Positions 9,147-17,967 of a stretch of 64,000 nt of DNA are shown here, one piece after another. The notes beneath the pieces were generated by a model that ran no database searches, was not told where the DNA came from, and saw only the letters and a program-made list of their open reading frames with translations. The translations under genes and the position numbers were made by a program. How positions within the stretch are numbered: the stretch's first letter is position 1; each line of letters starts with the position of its first letter. Origin of the DNA: JARRON01 sp037383845 (GTDB lineage Bacteria; Pseudomonadota; Gammaproteobacteria; Steroidobacterales; XN24); assembly GCA_037383845.1 (NCBI GenBank), contig JARRON010000001.1:1-64000 (forward strand), read 5' to 3'.

Positions 9147-11413
9147 AGCGGACTGTCCAGGGTGAGCTCACCCGAGCGCAGGACTGCCAGCCGCTCGGTG
9201 TTACGCGCTCTTATCTCGGCCATGATGCGCTGGAATTCTGGCTGGTCGTGCAATGGCCCGAACACCACGTCCGTGTCCAGAGGCACAAGCTCGCCGAGCC
9301 GGCAGGCCGCACCGAAACCGTCCTCGTAGTACTCCTGCAGTTCGACCAGCGCGGGCTGTATGTCTCCCGTCGCCGCCAGGGCCGCCACCCGGTTGAGCCT
9401 CATGTCGGCCCCGTCGAACTGGCCGGAGACAGGCCTGGCTTCGGCGAGCGCAGCTTCGGCCAGCTGCTTCGCGGTCTGCCCGTCCCCCGACGCCCTGAGG
9501 CAGTGCGAAAGGGGCAGCAGGTAAAGGGTATCGACGGGATCCGCGGCAGGATCGGGCCCGCGCCAGCGCTCCAGGAGCGACCGGATGATCTCCAGCGACA
9601 TGGCCCGCTCGCAGTCCCCGGTCTGGACCGCCAGGGAAACGAGCATGTATGACCAGTCCCCGACGCCATCGCGCTCGGCCGCGGTCTCGATAAGCGCCAG
9701 GGCCGCGTCGTAATCGCCATCCACGATGTGGCGCTGGATGCGGGCTTCCTCCGCGCTGGCACCGCCGAGCGCCTGCTGGGCATCCAGCGCCGACGACAAA
9801 CCCGGTCCGTCCTCCAGGCTGGCCCGCGACCATACGGCAAGGGACGCCAGGCGAGTCGAATCAGGCACCGCCCGGCGCCCCCTCTCCACCCAGACTATCG
9901 CCCGGTCGGGGCGTCCCCGCTGCAGTTCGCCGAACGCCGGCCACATGTAGAAAAACCAGGTCTGCGGAAACAGATCGACGGACTGCTCAGCCAGCCTGGC
10001 TGCAGCTTCGAAGTCGCCCTGCTGCTGGTAGGCATTGATCCTCTGAGCCCGCGCCACGCGCGCAAGGGGATCGATGGCCAGCGCCTCGTCGAGAAGCCGC
10101 GCCGCCTCGCCGAAGTCTTCCTCGAGAATCATCAGGTCCGTTGCGAGCCAGTACCGGGCGTCCACGTTCTCCGGGTTGAGCGCTATGGCCCTTCGCAATG
10201 CTGATGTCGCCGCCTCGCGGAGGGCGGGATTCTGCTCCAGTCCGCCCTGGTACATGAGCAACAGGCCCTTTGCTGCGAGGACATAATCATCATCCGGGGC
10301 CAGCTGCTCGGCCCGATCGACCGCAGGGGCAGCCAGCGACAGCGCCTCCTCGGCCGTCAGGGTGCGGTCGTTGTTCCATGCCAGCAGGGCCGCAACGGCC
10401 AGTGCGGCGTACCCCGGGGCAAATCCGGGCGCCTGTTCCGTGACTTCCTTCAGAATGCCCACGGCCTCCAGCACTTTCTGCGGATCCCGTGTCCCGATCC
10501 GGGCCTTTGCGGCAATGAACCGGCTGTAGACCTCCGGATCGATGCTCCTGTCGCCCGGCGCTGCATTCGGGCTGCCGCTGCCGGCCGGATCCCCGAGCAG
10601 GGTCACGCGCAGGGCGCTGGCCACCGCCTCGGAGATCTCGTCCTGGATGGCGAAGATATCGTCCATCTCACGGTCGTAGGTCTCCGACCAGAGGTGGAAA
10701 CCGTCGGAGGCCTGGATGAGCTGGGCGGTGATCCGGACCCGGTCACCCTGGCGGCGGACGCTGCCCTCGAGGATATTCGCCACGCCGAGGGTCTCGCCGA
10801 TCTGCCTGAGATCCTCGTTGCGTCCCTTGAAATGGAAGGAGGAAGTCCGGCCGGCGACCTTGAGTCCGTCGATCCGCGCCAGGACGTTGAGCAGCTCCTC
10901 CGAAAGCCCGTCGGCGAAATACTCGTTCTCCGGTTCCGGGCTCATGTTCGCGAAAGGGAGCACGGCGATGGACAGTTCCGGCGCGCCGCCGGCGGCGGGC
11001 TGTTCATCCGCGACCGTATCCGGGTTTTCGTCCTGCGCCGCCACCGCCGCGGGCTCGTCCACGCGACCGATGCCGCCGAAATGGACAGCCGAAAACACGC
11101 CGAGCGCAGCGACAAGCAAGACGATCACCGCCAGATCCAGCTTCTTTGCCGTGTGGGCGGTAATGCTCTCGTCCGGCTGGATATCGGACTCCCGGCGAAG
11201 GCCCTCCGGCGTGAACTCGTATACCCAGGCGAAGATCAGCAGGGGCAACAGGCCAACGGCAAGCAGCGTGATCAGGAGCTTCAGCACCCAGTCCGGCGCG
11301 CCGAAGGCATCGGCTGCCAGCTCCATGACCTGGACGAGCAGCCAGCTGGCCACAACGTAGGCAATGCCTACGCGGATGACATTTCGGCGTCGGAGCTCCG
11401 AAAAAAAGCTCAT
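9143..11413 (-). CDS. TolB-like/TPR integral membrane protein, array copy F (756 aa)
   Basis: ATG at 11411-11413, its first base being the last base of the stop of copy G (TGATG). MSFFSELRRRNVIRVGIAY opens helix 1. The region after helix 2 reads EFTPEGLRRE, with Phe where most copies have Leu. TolB-like domain of the main subtype (VLPFANMSPEPENEYFADG, LSEELLNVL). A small insertion (around AGSGSPNAAPGDRSID) follows the TolB-like domain. The tail carries TPR-type helices and ends in RVLRSGELTLDSPL-like residues. Complete and intact. Confidence 0.9.
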   Translation of the reverse strand: MSFFSELRRRNVIRVGIAYVVASWLLVQVMELAADAFGAPDWVLKLLITLLAVGLLPLLIFAWVYEFTPEGLRRESDIQPDESITAHTAKKLDLAVIVLLVAALGVFSAVHFGGIGRVDEPAAVAAQDENPDTVADEQPAAGGAPELSIAVLPFANMSPEPENEYFADGLSEELLNVLARIDGLKVAGRTSSFHFKGRNEDLRQIGETLGVANILEGSVRRQGDRVRITAQLIQASDGFHLWSETYDREMDDIFAIQDEISEAVASALRVTLLGDPAGSGSPNAAPGDRSIDPEVYSRFIAAKARIGTRDPQKVLEAVGILKEVTEQAPGFAPGYAALAVAALLAWNNDRTLTAEEALSLAAPAVDRAEQLAPDDDYVLAAKGLLLMYQGGLEQNPALREAATSALRRAIALNPENVDARYWLATDLMILEEDFGEAARLLDEALAIDPLARVARAQRINAYQQQGDFEAAARLAEQSVDLFPQTWFFYMWPAFGELQRGRPDRAIVWVERGRRAVPDSTRLASLAVWSRASLEDGPGLSSALDAQQALGGASAEEARIQRHIVDGDYDAALALIETAAERDGVGDWSYMLVSLAVQTGDCERAMSLEIIRSLLERWRGPDPAADPVDTLYLLPLSHCLRASGDGQTAKQLAEAALAEARPVSGQFDGADMRLNRVAALAATGDIQPALVELQEYYEDGFGAACRLGELVPLDTDVVFGPLHDQPEFQRIMAEIRARNTERLAVLRSGELTLDSPL

Positions 11414-13668
11414 CAGGGGGCCTCCGGGAAGGCTGACCGCACCTGGGCCAGGACTTCGGCCCGCTCGGTGCGGACCCGGGAGAATACCGCCTGGACAGGC
11501 TGAGACTCGAGAATCTCCGGCGGCGGCAGTAACTCGGTGAACTCGGTAATCACAGGAGACAGCGGATCCGCGTCCAGCACGGCCTGGAGGTGCCTGGCCG
11601 TCCGGTCGGCATCGCCCTGGTGGGCGGCATCCAGGGCGCGAACGAGTTCGTTATTCGGGTCCCGGTAACCGCTGGCTTCCGCCCGGTCAAGCAGCTCCAG
11701 AGCCTCGCCCATCAGGGCTTCCGTCCGGCCGCCGTGGCCCAGCCGGGCCTCGATCCCGGCGAGCAGTGCGGCGGCCTGAAGGGCGCGCCATGGATCGTTC
11801 TCTTCCCGGTAGCTTTCGAGTTCCGCCTGCAGGAGTTCGGCGGCCCTGGGCCAGTCCTCGGAAATCACGGCCTCGACCCGGTCGACGACCTGGAGTTCGT
11901 CCTCGTCCGACCCGCCCGTCTCGATGTACTCGCGATAGTCACGCCAGTGCCGGAGCGCAGTCTCCCGATCGCCCAGCTCGTAGAACAGGCCGGCCAGGTC
12001 GTCATGGACCCGGTCTGGCTGGATCTCCCAGGCCTCGCGCATGTAGGCGACGGCGACTTCCGGATCACCCAGTTCCGCGTAGATGGCGGCGAGGACCATC
12101 TTCGCCTGGAGAAGTTCGGGATTCTGTTTCTCGATATTGCGCAGAATCCCGATGGCGCCAACTGCGTCTCCCCTGCGGAGCTTGAAAGACGCCAGTTCCC
12201 TCTCCGTGGCCACCGAGTCCGGGTCGAGCTCCAGGGCCTTGTTCAGGGTCGCCCAGGCCTCGTCCGTGAAGCCGGTCTCCTGGTACGCGTTCGCCAGGTC
12301 CCGCCGGAGCTCCGGGTCCAGGGGATCGCGCTCGACGGCGCTCAGTAGCGTGCGCAGCCTAGCCCCGAACTCCATGTACCAGCCGTGGAGATCAGACCTG
12401 GTCGTCAGCGCCTCCACGCTGTTGGGGTTGAGCGCCAGCGCCCGCTCCGTCGACTCGAGCGCCGCGGCCAGATCTCTTTCGCCGTACAGAAGGTGTCGCG
12501 CCAGGGCCATGTGCGCCTCGGCGAGCTGCGGTGCTACCGCGACCGCCCGCTTCGCCGCGGCCGATGAGGCCCTCATCACCTCGCTGAAAGTGGCCGCTCC
12601 GTATGTCGCCCGGTAGCCATGGGCCTGGGCGAGCCGGGCCCAGGCACGCCCGTAAGTCGGATCCAGCTCGACGGCAAGTTCCAGCAGCGTGATGGCGGCC
12701 TCCACGTCCTCGGTGGTGCGTCGCTCGAGCCGCTGGTTCGCCTGCATGAAGGCCTCGTAGGCCGCGACATTTTCTGTACCACCGACGTCCCGGAGAGCGG
12801 ATGTGCCGGAAACACCGTCGGCGTCTTGCACGAGCGAGGCCAGCAGCGCCTGCGAGACCTGCTGCGCGATCTCGTCCTGCACGCGGAAAATGTCGTCGAG
12901 CTGCCGGTCGAAAGCTTCCGACCAGAGATGGAAACCGGTCTGTGTGTCAATCAGCTGGGCGACGACGCGAATGCGGTCACCTGCCCGCTGGATGGATCCC
13001 TCGAGGACCGCCCCGACGCCGAGCTGGTCGCCCACTTCGCGAACGTCCACCTGCTGGTTCTTGAACCGGAAAGAACTGGTGCGTGCAGCAACCCGGAGGC
13101 CGGGGCTCTGCGCCAGCATGTGCAGCAGGGTGTCGGCGAGGCCGTCGGAGAAATACTCGTTTTCGGGATCGGCGCTCATGTTCGTGAACGGCAGCACCGC
13201 GACGGAAGGGCTCCCGGTGGCAGACGCCGGTTCCGGGTTTTCTGCCCCGCTCGTGGCAGATCCGGCCCCGGCGGAGAGTGCCGGATTGTCAACCACCGCC
13301 GGACCCGTGCCCGGGCTCCAGAGGAACCTGTCCGCGATGAACAGGCCGATCGCGCAGACCAGCAGCACAACGATAACCACATTGAGCTTGTGGCCGGTGT
13401 GGGGCGTGATCGACACCTCCCGGTCAATGTCCGATTCCCGCCGGATGCCTTCAGGGGTCAGCTCGTAAACCCAGGAGAATACGAGCGCGGGGATGAGGCC
13501 CAGGGCCAGCAGCACGACGATGAACTTGCTGTAGTCACCGGAGAGGTCCAGCGCGTCGATCAGCACGTCCGCCACCTGGAGCACCAGCCAGGACAGAACC
13601 GCATAGGCGACAGCCACGCGGATAACGTTCCGCCGCTTGAGTTCCGAGATGAGGCTGCGGGCGGCCAT
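11413..13668 (-). CDS. TolB-like/TPR integral membrane protein, array copy G (751 aa)
   Basis: The frame stays open for 171 codons upstream, but that extension only shadows copy H. The ATG at 13666-13668 (MAARSLISELKRRNVIRV) sits one base after the stop of H and aligns with the paralogues. Main-subtype TolB-like domain, with a variant block YFSDGLADTLLHMLAQS instead of EELLN. Blocks SIQRAGDRIRVVAQLID and LWSEAFDRQLDDIFRVQDEI follow. TPR-rich tail (for example ATLNKALELDPDSVATERE). It shares one base with the start of copy F. Confidence 0.9.
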   Translation of the reverse strand: MAARSLISELKRRNVIRVAVAYAVLSWLVLQVADVLIDALDLSGDYSKFIVVLLALGLIPALVFSWVYELTPEGIRRESDIDREVSITPHTGHKLNVVIVVLLVCAIGLFIADRFLWSPGTGPAVVDNPALSAGAGSATSGAENPEPASATGSPSVAVLPFTNMSADPENEYFSDGLADTLLHMLAQSPGLRVAARTSSFRFKNQQVDVREVGDQLGVGAVLEGSIQRAGDRIRVVAQLIDTQTGFHLWSEAFDRQLDDIFRVQDEIAQQVSQALLASLVQDADGVSGTSALRDVGGTENVAAYEAFMQANQRLERRTTEDVEAAITLLELAVELDPTYGRAWARLAQAHGYRATYGAATFSEVMRASSAAAKRAVAVAPQLAEAHMALARHLLYGERDLAAALESTERALALNPNSVEALTTRSDLHGWYMEFGARLRTLLSAVERDPLDPELRRDLANAYQETGFTDEAWATLNKALELDPDSVATERELASFKLRRGDAVGAIGILRNIEKQNPELLQAKMVLAAIYAELGDPEVAVAYMREAWEIQPDRVHDDLAGLFYELGDRETALRHWRDYREYIETGGSDEDELQVVDRVEAVISEDWPRAAELLQAELESYREENDPWRALQAAALLAGIEARLGHGGRTEALMGEALELLDRAEASGYRDPNNELVRALDAAHQGDADRTARHLQAVLDADPLSPVITEFTELLPPPEILESQPVQAVFSRVRTERAEVLAQVRSAFPEAP

Positions 13669-13669
13669 C

Positions 13670-15904
13670 CTAGTTCTCCGCAACCTCGGTGGCCTGCATG
13701 GCTTGGTACCGGGCCCGCTCCTCGGCCAGCACGTCGGCCATACGGCCGGCTGCCTCCGTGAGCTCGGGCGTGCCCGCCGCAAGCGGCATAAGCCACGAGA
13801 ATTCCTCGGGCAGCATCCGGAAGCCCTGTGAAATCGCCTCCTCGGTGCGGGGCGCGAGTTCTGCCAGATCCCCCTCCAAATAGGCGATGAATGCGTAGAC
13901 GATCGGAATGAAATTGAGGCGAGCGCCCTGCTCCACCAGGCTGTCCGTGATGAACCTGACAACCTTGCTGATCGGCTCCGCCCGCTCGCCCTCTCCCTGG
14001 GCGACCAGCGACGAGCCAAGAGCGTACCAGGCCAGGAGGTTCTGGAAGGAAACGATCGAGGGATCGATTTCGCCCTCCGCGCCGAGGTAAGCCCGCAGGG
14101 ACTGCTCGGCCTCCGCGGCCCGCCCTGCGCCTGTTTCCAGCAGCGCCAGCAGCGCCACCTGCTCCTGTTCCGGGTTCTCAAGGGCGCTCAGGGCGCGGGA
14201 GTACACGGCAGCGGCCGATGAGAAATCCCCCTGTGCCACAAACCGCCGCGCCTCCAGCACCGCCAGGGGCTCGACCACCTCACGACGGGAGAACCGCCCC
14301 GCCGCATCCTCCAGGAGATTTCGCGCACGATCGGTTTCACCAAGCAGTGCAAGGTTCTGGGCAAGGGTCTTGATGCCGTTGAGATACTCAGGATTGAGGC
14401 GCACGACACGCTGCATCGCAAGCGCCGCATCGGCGATGCGCCCCTGCCCAATGGCGACTTCCGCCACCGATTCCCAGGTGAGATACCAGTCCGGCGCGAC
14501 GGCCTTCAGCTCCGCCGTCCACCGCTGGATGGCAGGCTGGTCCTTCGACTGAAGCGCCCGGTTGACCTGGCGCCGGACGATGACAGGATGCAGGGGATCC
14601 AGCTCATAGGCCCGCTGCTCCGCGGCGGCGATCGCCTGGAAGTCCGGGAACAACGTACCGGAGAGCCACAGGTGGGCCAGCGCGTTGTTGGGATTGATGT
14701 CGATCGCCCGTTCCAGGGCGGCGCGGGTTTCCCCGACGGCGGTGTCCGGGTCGTCCAGCTGTGACAGGAGCAGCCCCTTCGCCGCCCACGCCTCGTCGCT
14801 TTCGGGCGCCAGCTCCAGCGCCCTGTCGATGGCCTTCTTGGCGAGCTCCTTCGTCTCCGACAGGGACCGATAGCCGTAGTTGTCCAGCAGCGCGTAGACC
14901 ATGGCCACGCCGGCGTAGGGCGGCGCGTAGTCCGGGTCCACCAGGATCGCCTCCTGGAACTCCTCCAGGGCCCGGCTCAGACCGTCCCGGGTCCGGAGCC
15001 GCGCATGGAACTGTCCTTTGAGATAGTGGTTGTAGGCCTCGACGTCGCCGCGAGCGGATGTCGTGATCACCTGCTGGTCCTCGGCCAGCAGGGTAGTCTT
15101 CAGCGCCCTCACGACCTCGGTCGTGATCTCGTCCTGGATGGCGAAGACGTCGTCCAGCTCTCTGTCATAGGTGCCCGACCAGAGGTGATAGCCGTTGCGG
15201 GCATCGATCAGCTGGGCCGTGACGCGGACCTGATTACCCTGCTTGCGGACGCTGCCTTCGAGGATATTCCCCACGTCCAGCTTTTCGCCGATGGCGCGCA
15301 GGTCCTCCTGCTTGCCCTTGAAGGCGAACGACGACGTACGGCCGGCCACGCGGAAGCCCTCGATTCTTGCCAGCACGTTCAGCATTTCTTCCGACAGGCC
15401 GTCGGAGAAATACTCGTTCTCAGGGTCACCGGACATGTTGACGAACGGCAGCACCGCAATGGACAGGTCGTCCGCCTCTTCCGACGCCGGCGCGGGCCCG
15501 GCGGGCGAGGCTTGCTGCGTATCCGGCCGGACCGTCGGTGCCTCAGCGGGCTCCGGCGTCAGCCGATCCCAGGCAACGGTAGCCACGGTAAGTACCAGCA
15601 TGACCAGGATCGCCACGTCCAGCTTGCGACCGGTCTCCGGAGTAGCCGACCCGCTCCGGTCGATGTCCTTTTCCCGCTTCAGACCCTCCGGCGTCAGTTC
15701 GAACGCCCAGGCGAGGATCAATGCGAAGGGAAACCCCAGCAGCAGGATCCCGCCCACGAGCCGAAGCGACCAGTCCGGCACGCCGATGAGACCGAAGAGC
15801 ACGTCGGCGACCTGCAGCACCAGCCACGAGCCTACCGCATAGAAGATGCCTACCCGTATGACGTTCCGGCGCTTCAGTTCCGACAAGAAAGTCCCTGCTG
15901 CCAT
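13670..15904 (-). CDS. TolB-like/TPR integral membrane protein, array copy H (744 aa)
   Basis: ATG at 15902-15904, immediately after the stop of copy I. Helix 1 and 2 region (FYAVGSWLVLQVADVLFGL, GVPDWSLRLVGGILLLGFPF) is almost identical to copy I, marking a recent duplication. ELTPEGLKREKDIDR loop, third helix, then VLPFVNMSGDPENEYFSDG and LSEEMLNVLARIEGFRVAG. TPR-like tail with repeats such as NNALAHLWLSGTLFPDFQ. Complete; the best internal reference for what copy I has lost. Confidence 0.9.
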   Translation of the reverse strand: MAAGTFLSELKRRNVIRVGIFYAVGSWLVLQVADVLFGLIGVPDWSLRLVGGILLLGFPFALILAWAFELTPEGLKREKDIDRSGSATPETGRKLDVAILVMLVLTVATVAWDRLTPEPAEAPTVRPDTQQASPAGPAPASEEADDLSIAVLPFVNMSGDPENEYFSDGLSEEMLNVLARIEGFRVAGRTSSFAFKGKQEDLRAIGEKLDVGNILEGSVRKQGNQVRVTAQLIDARNGYHLWSGTYDRELDDVFAIQDEITTEVVRALKTTLLAEDQQVITTSARGDVEAYNHYLKGQFHARLRTRDGLSRALEEFQEAILVDPDYAPPYAGVAMVYALLDNYGYRSLSETKELAKKAIDRALELAPESDEAWAAKGLLLSQLDDPDTAVGETRAALERAIDINPNNALAHLWLSGTLFPDFQAIAAAEQRAYELDPLHPVIVRRQVNRALQSKDQPAIQRWTAELKAVAPDWYLTWESVAEVAIGQGRIADAALAMQRVVRLNPEYLNGIKTLAQNLALLGETDRARNLLEDAAGRFSRREVVEPLAVLEARRFVAQGDFSSAAAVYSRALSALENPEQEQVALLALLETGAGRAAEAEQSLRAYLGAEGEIDPSIVSFQNLLAWYALGSSLVAQGEGERAEPISKVVRFITDSLVEQGARLNFIPIVYAFIAYLEGDLAELAPRTEEAISQGFRMLPEEFSWLMPLAAGTPELTEAAGRMADVLAEERARYQAMQATEVAEN

Positions 15905-17960
15905 CTAGGTCGCCGCGCCCCCGGACGCCTTCGCCGCGTCGTAGCGGGCCCGCTCATCGGCGAGCACCTCTTCGAGGGACGCCTGGATGCGGCGGGCCTC
16001 TGGCGACTCCCAGGTGAGCGGGAAATGCCAGCGCACTCCCATGGGGGCCATGCGGAATCCCGCCTCGATGGCCTGCAGGGCCAGGCGCTCACATTTCTCC
16101 ATGTCGCCCGCCAGCTGGGCCGCCGCCGCCTGGGCGAAGGGCACCAGACTGAACGTCGCACCGGACTCCTCAGCCGCTTCGAGAACGGCCGAAAGCCCAG
16201 CAGTCACGGGCGTGGCCTGGGGACTCTGCCGGGCCGTAAGGGCGGTGGCGAGGGCGAACCAGACGCGCAGGTTGGTGAGGTCAATAAGGCCGGGCCGGAT
16301 CTGGTCCCCCTCGAAGCCGACCTGTAGCCTGGCCCGCTCCTCCGCGGCTTCAGGCCGGCCAGCGCCGACCTCCAGGAACGCCAGGCTGGCAACGACATCG
16401 TCCGACGGCGGGGCCACGGCTGCGACCGCGCTCCCGAAGGCTTCCGCAGCAGCGGCGAAATCCCCCCGCGCCAGCTGGGCGTGGGCATCCAGAGTGGCGA
16501 GATCAATGGCCACCGTCTCCGGCGAGAACTTCCGGCCCGTTTCCTCGAGCAGAGCCCGGGCACGATCCGCGTAGCCAAGCAGATTCAGGTCCGTCGCCAG
16601 GACCTTCGTTCCCACGGCGAAATCGGGATTCAGCTCGATGGCCTTCTCCATGGCCAGCGCCGAGTCCGCCACCCGGCCCTGGTCGCGGGCAATGTCGGCC
16701 ATCGACACCCAGGTGAGGTACCAGTCCGACGCTATGGACTTGAGTTCCTCGAGCAGGCGCCTGGCCTCGGCGACCTGGCCTGTTTGCAGGGCTATCGTGA
16801 TCTTGCGCCGGATGATGACCGGGTGCAGTGGGTCGAGTTCGTAGGCCCGCTCAACGTCAGCCGAGATCGCCTGCCAGTCCATACCGTGGGTGCTGGCACG
16901 CCAGAGGTAGGCCAGGGCGTTGTTGGGATTGATCCGTATGGCCCGGTCCAGGGCTTCCCGGGCTGCGTCGATGCTATCGTGGCCGGTGGCATCCGAACGC
17001 TGGGAAAGCAACAGTCCCCTCGCCGCCCAGGCCTCGTCGCTGTCCGGCGCAAGCTCAAGGGCCCGCCGGATGGCCCTGTCCGCCAAATCGCCGGTCTCCG
17101 CCAGTCGACGATAGCCGTAATTCTCCATCAGTGCGTAAACCATCGCGATCCCCGCATAGGGCGGGGCGTACTGCGGATCGGCGAGGATCGCCTTCTGAAA
17201 GTCCTCCAGGCCGCGCTCGAGCCCGTCGAGGGTGCGCAGGCGCGCGTGGAACTGGCCTTTGAGGTAGAGGTTGTACGCCTCCACGTCGCCTCGTGCGGAG
17301 CCTTCGATCACCTGCCGGTCATCCGCAAGCAGCGTGGTCTTCAGCGCGCGCACGACCTCCGAGGCGATCTCGTCCTGGATGGCGAAAATGTCGTCCAGCT
17401 TGCGATCGTAGGTGTCCGACCACAAGTGGTAGCCGTTCTCTGCGTCGATAAGCTGGGCGGTCACCCGGACCTTGTCGCTCTGCCTGCGGACGCTGCCCTG
17501 ACATGTTGACGAAGGGCAGCACCGCGATGGAAAGGTCTTCGCCCGGCGCCGACGATCGCACGGAGGTCTCCCCTGTGGGCGTGAACGCTTCGGTGGCCGC
17601 CGGCTCGCCCGGGGCGCGGGTGAAGCGGTCCCAGGCCACGAAGGCCACCGTGAGCGCCAGCATCGCGAGGATCGCGATGTCCAGCTTCCGCCCGGTCTGC
17701 GGCGTGATGGACCGGTCCCGCTCGACGTCCTTCTCGCGCTTCAGCCCTTCCGGGGTCAGCTCGAAAGCCCAGGCCAGTACCAAAGCGAAGGGAAAGCCCA
17801 GCAGCAGGATGCCGCCGACCAGTCTCAGCGACCAGTCAGGCACGCCGATGAGCCCGAACAGCACGTCGGCGACCTGCAGCACCAGCCAGGAGCCCACCGC
17901 GTAGAAGATGGCTACCCGGATGACGTTGCGGCGCTTGAGCTCTGCGAAGAATCCGCTCAT
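15905..17960 (-). pseudogene. TolB-like/TPR membrane protein, array copy I, internal deletion plus frameshift
   Basis: The first frame (ATG at 17958-17960, MSGFFAELKRRNVIRVAIFY) encodes the three helices and linker up to SIAVLPFVNMSG, then jumps directly into the SVRRQSDKVRVTAQLID block in a different frame. Comparison with sister copy H places the junction at 17499/17500 and the lost segment at about 173 bp. It covers DPENEYFSDGL through the EG before SVRR, the core of the TolB-like domain. Because 173 is not a multiple of three, the reading frame breaks. The remaining tail is open to the stop at 15905. A clean loss-of-function allele unless the downstream part is translated separately. Confidence 0.85.
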
Positions 17961-17967
17961 CGCGTGA

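Noticed and set aside
13669..14181. 171-codon N-terminal extension of array copy G
   Set aside because: Overlaps copy H and has no similarity to any paralogue N-terminus.
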